Assembly (NCBI GenBank): GCA_964650405.1
Contig: CAZYTO010000265.1
Location: 1-7,998, forward strand
Direction of reading: 5' to 3'
Source of the DNA: CAZYTO01 sp964650405
Lineage (GTDB): Bacteria; Acidobacteriota; Thermoanaerobaculia; Gp7-AA8
Length of the DNA: 7,998 nucleotides
Shown: positions 1-6,797 of the stretch, in pieces
Numbering within the stretch: position 1 is the first letter of the stretch
Layout of the letters: each line of letters opens with the position of its first letter
Notes under the pieces: model-generated
Seen by the model: only the letters and a program-made list of their open reading frames with translations
Database searches by the model: none
Told to the model about the DNA's origin: nothing
Translations under genes and position numbers: made by a program

Positions 1-34
1 GGTAGAGGGGTGGGGGGTCGCCCCGGGCGGGGGC

Positions 35-40
35 TAGAAT
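35..40 (+). promoter_or_regulatory. Possible -10 element of the coiled-coil gene
   Basis: TAGAAT in the context GGCTAGAATC resembles a sigma-70 -10 box, about 58 bases before the ATG at 98. The upstream bases are a G-rich run without a recognisable -35 box, so this is a weak call. Confidence 0.2.
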
Positions 41-97
41 CTCCTCAGGGCGGACGACCTTCTCCACGTTCTCCCCAGGTTTCACCGCGAGATCGTC

Positions 98-544
98 ATG
101 CCCGACGGGCAGCGGGTAGTGGACGATGCTATCGATGGCCTTCGCGGCGAAATGATTCGTCGGTTCGACGACGTCAATGGCCACTTCGACGACATCTGCA
201 AACGCTTCGACCGCCTGGAGACCGAGTACCAGGCGCTCAAGGCAGGGGTCATCCGCGTCGAAGAGCGGATGACTGCCGTCGAGACGCGGCTCACGCGTGT
301 CGAGGCGCGACTCACTGCGCTCGAAGCGCGGCTAGCCGCCGTCGAATCCGAGCTGCGCGACCTTCGGCAGCGCATGGCCGCGGTCGAAGAGTCACTGGCC
401 GGTCTCCGGAAGGTCGTTGATGAAAACGAAGCAGCCGAGACGCAGCGCGAGAAACTGCAGGCCGAGATCGAGACGCTGAAAGAAAAGATCGCCGAGCTCG
501 AGCGCCGCCTGGCCACGCTCGAAGCGGACCTGAACGTGCACTGA
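98..544 (+). CDS. Small heptad-repeat coiled-coil protein, function unknown
   Basis: This gene encodes 148 residues with no enzymatic motif, signal peptide or membrane segment. The protein is almost entirely predicted coiled coil. From residue 53 to about 108 it reads as eight successive seven-residue units (RVEERMT, AVETRLT, RVEARLT, ALEARLA and so on), with V/L and L/M at the two core positions and E/R at the flanks. A second coiled segment runs from about 115 to 146. Residues 15-45 (two F-D-D/F-D-R patterns) resemble the start of many short bacterial coiled-coil proteins. The ATG at 98 is the first start after an in-frame TAG at 35; no clear Shine-Dalgarno precedes it. A decayed second copy of its 3' end lies at 2324-2390, so it belonged to a local paralogous family. 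It could be a scaffold or oligomerisation partner, perhaps of the downstream nuclease, but that is inference. Confidence 0.75.
   Translation: MPDGQRVVDDAIDGLRGEMIRRFDDVNGHFDDICKRFDRLETEYQALKAGVIRVEERMTAVETRLTRVEARLTALEARLAAVESELRDLRQRMAAVEESLAGLRKVVDENEAAETQREKLQAEIETLKEKIAELERRLATLEADLNVH
254..421 (+). repeat. Eight degenerate 21-bp units encoding coiled-coil heptads
   Basis: The DNA under residues 53-108 of the coiled-coil gene is built from eight consecutive 21-base units that keep the pattern (G/C)YCGTCGA-like at the start and a CGGCTCAC-like end in the first four units, then drift. This is a coding repeat, probably from unit duplication, and not a separate element. Confidence 0.6.
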
Positions 545-597
545 GTCATTCGCCAGTTAGGGCTCGCTACAAGTACACGGGCACAGGTCCACGTAGC

Positions 598-700
598 GGG
601 TTCTGTGTGGCCGGCGCCCTCGCCGGCCTTGGACCAAGAAGGCTCACGAATTCTGGGTGGTACAACGAGGGTCGAAGGCGCCGCCACCCACACAGAACCC
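598..700. repeat. Inverted repeat GGGTTCTGTGTGG with inner hairpins
   Basis: The arm at 598-610 reads GGGTTCTGTGTGG, and its exact reverse complement CCACACAGAACCC is at 688-700. Pairing resumes after a small bulge through GGCGCC (612-617 with 677-682). The loop region itself contains CCGGCG-CCCT-CGCCGG (611-626) and CTTGG-A-CCAAG (628-638). A further pair, AGCGGGTTC at 595-603 and GAACCCGCT at 710-718, shares the outer arm and could form an alternative fold. It may be a small non-autonomous element remnant, a structured 5' region, or an attachment-type site; the sequence does not decide which. Confidence 0.6.
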
Positions 701-720
701 CCTTGGTGCGAACCCGCTCG

Positions 721-726
721 TATAAG
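721..726 (+). promoter_or_regulatory. Possible -10 element of the nuclease gene
   Basis: TATAAG here resembles a sigma-70 -10 box. There is no convincing -35 box at the usual spacing. If it is used, transcription would start at or within a few bases of the ATG at 735, giving a leaderless or nearly leaderless mRNA, which would fit the lack of a Shine-Dalgarno sequence. This is a weak call. Confidence 0.25.
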
Positions 727-734
727 CTTCCCGC

Positions 735-2312
735 ATGGTCACTTGGACGCGAGAAGGAGTCGAGGCGCTAAAGGAGGACGACTTCTCCCGAGAGGTCCTC
801 GTCCCGCTTTTTCACGCAATGGGGTATCGCGACGTACGCTTCTACGGTGGCGGCGTACTCGAACAAGGTAAGGACCTCATCATGTGGCGGGAGGAGCCGA
901 TTCGGGGGCGCGTGAATACTGCCTCGGTCGTCAAAATGACGCCCATCACCGGCAAGACTACAACCGGCGTTGTTGTGACGCAGCTCCGCGAAGCGTTCGG
1001 CAAGACGTACCTCGATCCGGCGACCGCACAGCCGATCCGTGTCAACGACAGCTTGGTCGTTACTCCGTTCGAGATCACGAAAGAAGGCACATTTACGCTT
1101 GAAGGATTGGTCAGCAACGAACCCTTCGCGGCCCAAGTTACGTACGTCGATGGCACGCGCCTCTGGGAGCTGATCGACAAGTACCTCGGGAGCAAACTCC
1201 TTCTTTCCCGGCTCCTGGGGGCCTATCAAGATATCCAGAGGGTTGCTCCCGTCACCGGTCTCACGATCGATGGCAATCGACTGTCTATCTCGTTCATCCA
1301 TAGATCTGACGAGCACGGCGAAGGCGTGCAACCACGATTCGTAAACACAGCCACCGGCAAATCGAGCGAGATAGCGTATGAGAAGTTCGTGACGACCGGC
1401 ACTCCGGTTGAACTCCCCCTGTCGGACCTCGAAGGCGCTTCTATTCCAGCATTCTTCGAGGTACTTGGTATTTCGCCAGAGGACACCAACGTTAGGTTCG
1501 ACTCCACCCTCGCCGGTGTTCGGGCCGCGATTCTGCTGCGCGGCCACGGGGGCATGACGGTCACGGTAGATGACCTGCTATTCGATGTCACCGGCGGCTC
1601 AGAGCAGCTTCGGCTCACGAACGAGGCGCAGAACTGTCCGCTCCATTTCGAGATTACGGCTACCTTCCGACCGCAAGAGCCTCTCATCGCGACACTTCAG
1701 CTAACATCCTCCGTTCCGGGCTGGTCAGCACAGTGGCTGCGGCTCCACTTGTCGATTCAGGAAATCCTGGCGTCGGGCTGCGACCTCTTTCTGCGCAACA
1801 ATGACACGCGCATCGAGCATCGCCTCGGTGTCGTCCCTCCGCGCCTTGTAGATATGCCGGATCGCCGGTTGCTGGAGTTGGTGCGCACGCTCGCATGGAT
1901 CGAACAGGAACTCCAGGAGCCCCTCCGCATTCCTGAACGGGCACTTTTTACCCAAGAGGATCTCGTCGATCTCGAGATCGTTCGCTCAATCCTCACGACC
2001 GGCAAGCGCAAGGTGGAAAGTGCCTCGTTCACCTTGCAGCCGTCCGAGCGCCGCGACCTCGTGATCGCGGCATTCTCGTCATCCGCTGCTCGGCTGCGCG
2101 CCGAAAGTCCCTGGAGCAAGTGGCAGCTTCTTGATAACCATGTAAACCTCGGGCCTGCGACTCTCGAATGCCACGCGACTGAGCTGCGCCCCAAGCTTCC
2201 ACTCGACGAGGCAGTGGCGGCCGTGACGCGAGGAAAACCAGTCGACCTCGAAATACGCCCGGCGGCGGGCAAGCAGATCATAGCTCGGTATAAGCGCTGG
2301 TCCACGCGCTAG
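735..2312 (+). CDS. Mrr-like restriction endonuclease-domain protein
   Basis: The product has 525 residues. Residues 15 to about 115 look like a PD-(D/E)XK nuclease of the Mrr_cat type found in type IV restriction enzymes: E20 in the first helix (FSREVLVPLFHAMGY), D47 in a G-K-D-L-I strand, then V65-V66-K67, followed by the helix QLREAFG (from Q84) and an I-T-K-E-G segment. The position two before Lys67, usually Glu or Gln, is Val, so catalytic competence is uncertain. The remaining 400 residues are unrecognised: a beta-rich middle (about 170-370) and a mixed C-terminal part, perhaps for target sensing. No methyltransferase is beside it, so a stand-alone or type IV-like defence role is inferred. 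Base composition is lower than in the operon to the right (1081-1140 is 50% GC; 6001-6060 is 68%), suggesting horizontal transfer. The ATG at 735 lacks a ribosome binding site. Confidence 0.7.
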   Translation: MVTWTREGVEALKEDDFSREVLVPLFHAMGYRDVRFYGGGVLEQGKDLIMWREEPIRGRVNTASVVKMTPITGKTTTGVVVTQLREAFGKTYLDPATAQPIRVNDSLVVTPFEITKEGTFTLEGLVSNEPFAAQVTYVDGTRLWELIDKYLGSKLLLSRLLGAYQDIQRVAPVTGLTIDGNRLSISFIHRSDEHGEGVQPRFVNTATGKSSEIAYEKFVTTGTPVELPLSDLEGASIPAFFEVLGISPEDTNVRFDSTLAGVRAAILLRGHGGMTVTVDDLLFDVTGGSEQLRLTNEAQNCPLHFEITATFRPQEPLIATLQLTSSVPGWSAQWLRLHLSIQEILASGCDLFLRNNDTRIEHRLGVVPPRLVDMPDRRLLELVRTLAWIEQELQEPLRIPERALFTQEDLVDLEIVRSILTTGKRKVESASFTLQPSERRDLVIAAFSSSAARLRAESPWSKWQLLDNHVNLGPATLECHATELRPKLPLDEAVAAVTRGKPVDLEIRPAAGKQIIARYKRWSTR

Positions 2313-2324
2313 CTATAGCTAGCG
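2307..2324. repeat. 18-bp perfect palindrome over the nuclease stop codon
   Basis: CGCTAGCTATAGCTAGCG is identical to its own reverse complement. It covers the TAG stop (2310-2312) of the nuclease gene and ends where similarity to the upstream coiled-coil gene begins. It has no loop, so it is a better protein-binding or recombination site than a terminator. It contains two CTAG tetranucleotides, which are often rare in bacterial DNA. Confidence 0.7.
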
Positions 2325-2390
2325 AGAAAAAGAAGATCGCCGAGCTTGAACGGCGTCAGGAGCCTCGAAGCTGATCTGAACGTGCACTGA
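2324..2390 (+). pseudogene. Decayed 3' end of a coiled-coil gene paralogue
   Basis: This stretch aligns with 476-544, the 3' end of the intact coiled-coil gene. In frame it reads EKKKIAELERRQE, and after a 2-base deletion near 2360 it resumes as LEADLNVH and the same stop (2388-2390); the intact gene ends in KIAELERR...LEADLNVH. Outside the deletion region most differences are synonymous third-base changes (CTC/CTT, GAG/GAA, CGC/CGG, CGC/CGT, GCG/GCT, GAC/GAT). The copy therefore comes from a paralogue that diverged under protein-level selection before it was broken, rather than from a recent duplication. Everything upstream of its last 20 or so codons is missing and the nuclease gene stands there instead. 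Confidence 0.85.
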
Positions 2391-2401
2391 GTACGGCACT
2401 C

Positions 2402-2798
2402 CTAGACATTCGTCCTTCGACCTGCAGGTCGATGCGGTCGAGCAGCGGGCTGGAGATCTTGGCCAGGTAGCGCGCGATCTGCTGCCGGAGCACGAACGTC
2501 GCGGCCCGAGTCGTTGCAGACGTGGGGGGTAGGGGGTGGAGCGCGCAGGCCAGGTGAAGCGAGGGGAACGTCAGCATGCGTGCACTGCAGGCGATGGTCA
2601 CCATGCCGTCTTGCATCGGGTGGCGGCCACTTCGAGCGTGTCGCGCCGGAACTCGGCCAGCTCGTCGAGGAAGAGCACGCCATGATGGGCTAGGCTCACC
2701 TCACAGCTTCGGGTTCGTGCGGCCCACCGGCGAGGCCACCGGCAATTCGGAGTGGCAAGCCGCCGCTCACGGCACGCCGTCAGGATGGACGAACGGCC
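2402..2798 (-). pseudogene. comM: Remnant of a ComM/YifB Mg-chelatase-like ATPase gene
   Basis: Read on the minus strand, this segment carries hallmark ComM (YifB) pieces in different frames. In order they are: a possible R-P-F start of the RPFRAPHH motif near 2798; EVSLAHHGVLFLDELAEFRR (about 2646-2700), which contains the Walker B-like LFLDEL; DGMVTIA (about 2590-2612); a degraded cysteine-rich loop; and IARYLAKISSPLLDRIDLQVE (about 2419-2481). Stops and several frameshifts interrupt it, and both ends of the family are absent: the Lon-like N-terminal domain and Walker A would lie upstream, the C-terminal part downstream. Intact ComM is a hexameric helicase of about 500 residues that promotes branch migration in natural transformation. 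Here only the central AAA+ part survives, so no product is expected. The left end stops ten bases from the coiled-coil remnant, marking a recombination junction. Confidence 0.85.
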
Positions 2799-2833
2799 TC
2801 GCAGCCGCTTATCCTGCAACGGGTACTTCCCGC

Positions 2834-3685
2834 ATGCACCCACGAGAGCTGTTCGAGGCCAATCTCGACACGATCGAGCGTGTCATTGCTATCGTTTGCC
2901 GTCGCGGAGGTCTGTTCGGAGCCGACGCCGAGGATTTCGCGTCCGAGGTCAAAGTGGCGCTGATCGAGGACGACTACGCGATTCTGGGGAGGTACGAGGG
3001 CCGATCCTCTCTCGACACCTACCTGACCGTAGTCATCCGGCGGCTTCTGGCAGATGCGCGGACCCGGACGAAGGGGCGGTGGCACGCGTCGTCGGAAGCA
3101 CAACGACTCGGTCCCGCGGCCGTGCTGATCGAGACTCTCATTCGCCGCGATGGGCGCACTCTCGACGAGGCCATGCCGCATATCCACGCGGCGCATCCGG
3201 GCATGACGCGCGATGAGGTGAACGCGATTCTGGAGCGCCTGCCCGAGCGCCTCGGACGTCCGCGGCGCGTCGATCTCGACGCCATCGGACACGTCCTCAT
3301 GGGCGGCGAACCGGCGGATGCGCGTGCCATCGACGGCGACCTCGGGCGCATGTCCGACGTGGTCAGCAGCGCGCTCACGGAGCACTTCCAGACGTTCTCG
3401 GCCGAAGATCGCCTGCTGATCCGGCTTCGGTTCGCATCGGACATGAGCATCGCCGACATTTCGCGCATGATGCGCCTGCCGCAGCGTCCGCTCTATCGAC
3501 GCATCGAATCGCTGCTGGGCCGCCTCCGCGGAACGCTTGCCAGTGCCGGCGTCGACCGGGCCACGGCCGCGAGCCTCGTCGGCCGTCACGGCGAGACCAT
3601 GAATTTCGGCCTGACGAACGGGAAAACCGATCCATCGGGTCAGTCCATTGATCGCGTGGCGGACCACGCCGGGGAGGAATCGTGA
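2834..3685 (+). CDS. ECF-like RNA polymerase sigma factor
   Basis: The product has 283 residues. Sigma region 2 spans about residues 5-80: AEDFASEVKVALIEDDY matches the DxxQEvF-type core-binding helix, and F/Y-EGRSSLDTYLTVVIRRLLADARTR is the -10 recognition helix. Sigma region 4 spans about 185-235, with a helix-turn-helix in MSIADISRMMRLPQRPLYRR. The roughly 100-residue linker between them and the 45-residue C-terminal tail (containing MNFGL) are longer than in minimal ECF factors of about 180-200 residues. It should direct RNA polymerase to its own regulon, probably including this operon. The ATG at 2834 is chosen because the homologous part begins there; an upstream in-frame ATG at 2576 lies inside the comM remnant. 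No good Shine-Dalgarno is seen. The stop overlaps the next gene's GTG, so the anti-sigma partner is translated in step. Confidence 0.85.
   Translation: MHPRELFEANLDTIERVIAIVCRRGGLFGADAEDFASEVKVALIEDDYAILGRYEGRSSLDTYLTVVIRRLLADARTRTKGRWHASSEAQRLGPAAVLIETLIRRDGRTLDEAMPHIHAAHPGMTRDEVNAILERLPERLGRPRRVDLDAIGHVLMGGEPADARAIDGDLGRMSDVVSSALTEHFQTFSAEDRLLIRLRFASDMSIADISRMMRLPQRPLYRRIESLLGRLRGTLASAGVDRATAASLVGRHGETMNFGLTNGKTDPSGQSIDRVADHAGEES
3671..3677 (+). promoter_or_regulatory. Ribosome binding site of the ZAS-TPR-CHAT gene
   Basis: GGGGAGG lies four bases before the GTG at 3682, inside the end of the sigma factor gene. It decides for the GTG start, which overlaps the sigma gene's TGA as GTGA, a classic coupling arrangement. 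Confidence 0.75.
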
Positions 3686-6600
3686 CGACCAACGGACGTC
3701 CGGCCTCGGTGTGTCCCGATGCCGAGACTCTCGCGGCTTTCGCCGAAGGACGACTGATGCGCAACCAACTGGCCGCTCTCGCCGGGCACGTCGAGAACTG
3801 CCAGGACTGTATCGCCACTCTCGAAGCGGCCAACGAGACCATCGCCACACGCAAGGGCGCGCCGGCACGTTCGCGGACGTGGTGGCTGGCGGTCGCGGCG
3901 GCCGTCGTCGCCGGCGTGGTCGCCCTCGGCGTCTACCGCGTCGCCTTCCGCGACCGTTCGCCCATGACACGTCTCATCGCCTTGACTCCGCTCTCGGCCC
4001 GGCCGTCGGAAGCGCGGCTCTCGGGCGGTTTTCCGTGGAGGGAGTACCGCGGTCCGATGCGGGCCGAAGATACCGACGCCGATCCGCGGCGGATGGAACT
4101 GATCGGCACCGCTGGGACGATCGTGGCCAACGCCGATCGCGAACGCTCTGCTCGCGCACAGCAGGCGGCGGGTGAAGCGCTGGTGGTGATCGGCAATCCA
4201 TCGCAGGCCATCGCGCGGCTGCGCGCGTCCGTCGAGACCACGCCGAGCACCGCCTCGGCCTGGAGCGATCTGGCGGCGGCGCAGTACCAGACGGCGCTCC
4301 GTTCCTCGCAGCCCTCGCTCCTGCCCGAGGCCCTGGCTTCGGCGGATCGCGCCTTGCGGATCGATCCGCGGATGCCCGAGGCTCGCTTCAACCGGGCTCT
4401 CATTCTCGAGCGGCTCGGAATCGCGCAGGCCGCGCGCGAGGCATGGCGGCAATACCTCGAGGTCGACTCGCAGTCGCCGTGGGCCGCCGAGGCCCGCCAG
4501 CGGCTGGCGAAGCTGAACGTATCGAGGAGTGAGGCGGATCCCCAGCGCGCACGAACGTTCGCGGAAGCAGAGACGCTCGGCCGCTGGGCAGAAGCACAGA
4601 CCCTCGGAGACGGCGTGGCCGCACGACGGGAGCTGGACAACGCGCGCGCAGTCGGGAAAGCGCTGGCAGGGCACGGCGAGTCGTTACTGAGCGAGGCCGT
4701 GCAGGCGATCGATGCCGCCGCGGGAAACGGCCGGGCAACGCTCGCCGAAGCGCAATTTATCTATCGGCGCGGCCGTATCGAATACAGCCGGGGGCAGCAG
4801 GATGCCGCTCTGGCCGACCTCGACCATGCCGCCGCGCTCTTTGCAGGGGCGAAGAGTCCGATGGCGCTCGTGGCCCGCTACTACGCCGCCAGCGTACGTT
4901 TCGATCGGAACGACGTCACCGCGGCCCGGAGCGCGCTGCAGGGCGTCCTGGCCGACGCGGACGCGCATCCCGGCTACCTTGCTCTCGGCGCCGAGGTGCG
5001 ATGGCAACTGGCGCTGACGCTCATGGTCGACGGCGACTGGAGCGGCGCCCTCCCGCTGCTCGAACGATCGCGTACGGCCTTCGAACGGCTGGGCGAACGC
5101 AATCACCTCGGCTTCATCAATTCACTGCACGCCGATACGCTTCTCTCCGTCGGACGGCTCGATGACGCCTGGGCCGCGCGCATCCGCGCCTTCACCCTGC
5201 TGAGCGCCGAGGGCGAAGGCGACCGTCTTCCGGTCAGCATGAAGGCGGCGGCCCGGATGGAGCTCCGCAGCGGCCGGATGAGGACGGCCCGCGCGTTGCT
5301 CGACGTGGCGCGGAACACTGCCGCCGACAACCCTATCGTTACAGTCGACATCCTTATTCACCTTGCCTTCGTCGACGTCGCACTCGGGGACACGGATCGG
5401 GCGGAGGTTGCGCTTCGCGATGCGGCGGCGACCGCCAATCGAATCGCCGATCCGGACGCGCGCCTGCTCACACGGACGAATCTCGAATTTGCCGGCGGCG
5501 CACTGCGCGTCACATCCGACCCGGCCCGCGCCAGGGAGATGCTTACACGCGCCGTCGACCGGTATCGCGCTGCCGGCCGTCTCGTGTTTCTGCCGGAGTG
5601 CTATCTCCTGCGTTCCCGCACGGAGCTGCCGCCCGCCGCGGCAGAGGACCTCGAACGCGGGATCGCCGTACTGGAGCAATCCCCCGTTCGCAACGGAGCG
5701 GTGGTCGGAACCGGCGTGCTCAATGCCGGAGTGGCGCTCTACGAGGACGCCATTCGTCTCTGCGCCGGCCGGGGCGACGTCGAAGGTGCGTTCCGGTACG
5801 CGGAGCGCTCGCGGACCCAACCCGAGGGCGTCCCGATCGCCACCGTGCATGAGCTTCAGCAACGCCTCGCGGCAAGTGACGCCGCCGTCCTGCAGGTGAC
5901 CGAACTGCCGGAGGAACTGGTGACGATCTGCGTCACGGAACGCGGCGCCGCCATGCAGCGGCACCCACTCGGGGGCGCCGCCGATGCCTTGAGCCCGGCC
6001 GAGCTCTACGACACGGTCATCCGCGGCTTCGCGCCGTTGCTCGCGCCGTGTCACCAGCTCATCGTCGTCGCGGGAGGCCGGCTGCGGGACGTGCCGTTCG
6101 CGGCGCTGCTCGACTCGAAGGCGCACCGCTACCTGATCGAGCAGATGGCCGTGTCGACGGCCATGAGCGCCAGCGCGCTGCGTCCGGCACCGCATTCCCG
6201 GGCATCCGGGTCTTTGCTGGCCGTGGCACTGCCGTCGGGGAACACGAACGCCGGCTTGCCGGAAAGCGCGGGAGAGGTCGGCGCCGTCAGCGCGCTGTAT
6301 CCAGGCGCCAGGACCATCGCACCGGATGCCGCGACCTTCACCGCGTTTGAAGCGGCGGCGCCGTCAGCGAGCGTGATCCACATCGCCGGCCACACCAGCC
6401 AGGAGTCCGACGATGCCGGCGTGGCCCTCGTCTTCGCGCACGATCGCGTGACGTGGAGGGCGATCGCTCAGCGGCCGCTGACGCGCGAGCCTGTCGTCGT
6501 CCTGGCGGCTTGCAACACGTTGCGTCAACGGTTCTCGGCGAACGTCCGGTCGCAGACTCTCGGCGATGGCTTTCTCGCCGCCGGTGCCACCGACGTCGTG

Positions 6601-6795
6601 GGCACGTTGACACCTATTTCCGATACAGACGCCAGCGAGATCTTTCTCTCGATTCACCGCCACCTTGCGGCCGGCGACATGCCGGCCGAAGCAGTCCGTG
6701 CCGCGCAAAGGGAGGCGATTGCCCGCCATTCGGATGCCTGGCGTGCCGTCGCGTCGCAGACCCGATGCATCACTGGAAACGAGAAGAGGAGCTGA
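3682..6795 (+). CDS. Anti-sigma zinc finger-TM-TPR-CHAT protease fusion
   Basis: The product has 1037 residues in four parts. Residues 10-50 carry a zinc-binding anti-sigma signature (C11-P-D, then H36, C40, C43), as in ZAS proteins that grip sigma factors. Residues about 67-86 (WWLAVAAAVVAGVVALGVY) form one transmembrane helix. Residues about 140-710 are alpha-helical TPR-like repeats, clearest around 170-275 and 355-560. Residues about 724-1033 form a CHAT domain, the caspase/separase-like cysteine protease fold, with VIHIAGHTSQ giving His904 and VVVLAACNT giving Cys944 as the likely dyad; GDGFLAAGATDVVGTL is the usual block after the Cys. It probably holds the upstream sigma factor and releases it on a signal read by the TPRs, or cleaves a partner. 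With the zinc finger in the cytoplasm and a single helix, TPR and CHAT would lie outside the inner membrane. Domain calls are firm; the mechanism is inferred. Confidence 0.9.
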   Translation: MTTNGRPASVCPDAETLAAFAEGRLMRNQLAALAGHVENCQDCIATLEAANETIATRKGAPARSRTWWLAVAAAVVAGVVALGVYRVAFRDRSPMTRLIALTPLSARPSEARLSGGFPWREYRGPMRAEDTDADPRRMELIGTAGTIVANADRERSARAQQAAGEALVVIGNPSQAIARLRASVETTPSTASAWSDLAAAQYQTALRSSQPSLLPEALASADRALRIDPRMPEARFNRALILERLGIAQAAREAWRQYLEVDSQSPWAAEARQRLAKLNVSRSEADPQRARTFAEAETLGRWAEAQTLGDGVAARRELDNARAVGKALAGHGESLLSEAVQAIDAAAGNGRATLAEAQFIYRRGRIEYSRGQQDAALADLDHAAALFAGAKSPMALVARYYAASVRFDRNDVTAARSALQGVLADADAHPGYLALGAEVRWQLALTLMVDGDWSGALPLLERSRTAFERLGERNHLGFINSLHADTLLSVGRLDDAWAARIRAFTLLSAEGEGDRLPVSMKAAARMELRSGRMRTARALLDVARNTAADNPIVTVDILIHLAFVDVALGDTDRAEVALRDAAATANRIADPDARLLTRTNLEFAGGALRVTSDPARAREMLTRAVDRYRAAGRLVFLPECYLLRSRTELPPAAAEDLERGIAVLEQSPVRNGAVVGTGVLNAGVALYEDAIRLCAGRGDVEGAFRYAERSRTQPEGVPIATVHELQQRLAASDAAVLQVTELPEELVTICVTERGAAMQRHPLGGAADALSPAELYDTVIRGFAPLLAPCHQLIVVAGGRLRDVPFAALLDSKAHRYLIEQMAVSTAMSASALRPAPHSRASGSLLAVALPSGNTNAGLPESAGEVGAVSALYPGARTIAPDAATFTAFEAAAPSASVIHIAGHTSQESDDAGVALVFAHDRVTWRAIAQRPLTREPVVVLAACNTLRQRFSANVRSQTLGDGFLAAGATDVVGTLTPISDTDASEIFLSIHRHLAAGDMPAEAVRAAQREAIARHSDAWRAVASQTRCITGNEKRS
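6785..6791 (+). promoter_or_regulatory. Ribosome binding site of the 232-residue ORF
   Basis: AGAGGAG lies six bases before the ATG at 6798 and within the last codons of the CHAT gene. It supports the ATG and, with the two-base gap between the genes, co-translation from one mRNA. Confidence 0.7.
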
Positions 6796-6797
6796 TC

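Larger units (their letters stand above)
545..734. other. Structured intergenic spacer
   Basis: No credible gene is visible in these 190 bases between the coiled-coil gene and the nuclease gene. The spacer holds nested inverted repeats (a 13-bp perfect pair at 598-610/688-700, a 9-bp pair at 595-603/710-718, and two small hairpins at 611-626 and 628-638). The only promoter-like element is TATAAG at 721-726, eight bases before the nuclease ATG. Confidence 0.6.

Noticed and set aside
10..420. Plus-strand frame overlapping the coiled-coil gene
   Set aside because: It is Arg/Ser/Pro-rich without domain content; the alternative frame gives a regular heptad pattern.
605..871. Small plus-strand frame across the spacer into the nuclease gene
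   Set aside because: It runs through the inverted repeats and overlaps the nuclease start out of frame, with no recognisable sequence.
2307..2324. The palindrome as a rho-independent terminator of the nuclease gene
   Set aside because: It has no loop, is AT-containing in its core and is not followed by a T-run.
476..2390. The duplicated coiled-coil 3' end as a target-site duplication of a transposon
   Set aside because: At nearly 70 bases with many synonymous changes and a 2-base deletion, the copies are too long and too diverged in a codon-aware way; no transposase lies between them.
2576..2833. Longer sigma factor starting at the ATG at 2576
   Set aside because: The added 86 residues are read from the antisense of the comM remnant and have no sigma-like character; the sigma fold begins at the ATG at 2834.
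3640..4674. Long minus-strand open frame opposite the CHAT gene
   Set aside because: It is an Arg/Pro/Gly-rich antisense shadow typical of high-GC DNA, with no recognisable motif, and it lies over the clearly coding zinc-finger and TPR region.
5122..6195. Minus-strand open frame opposite the TPR/CHAT region
   Set aside because: It is an antisense shadow with low-complexity composition, and the plus strand there has recognisable TPR and CHAT sequence.
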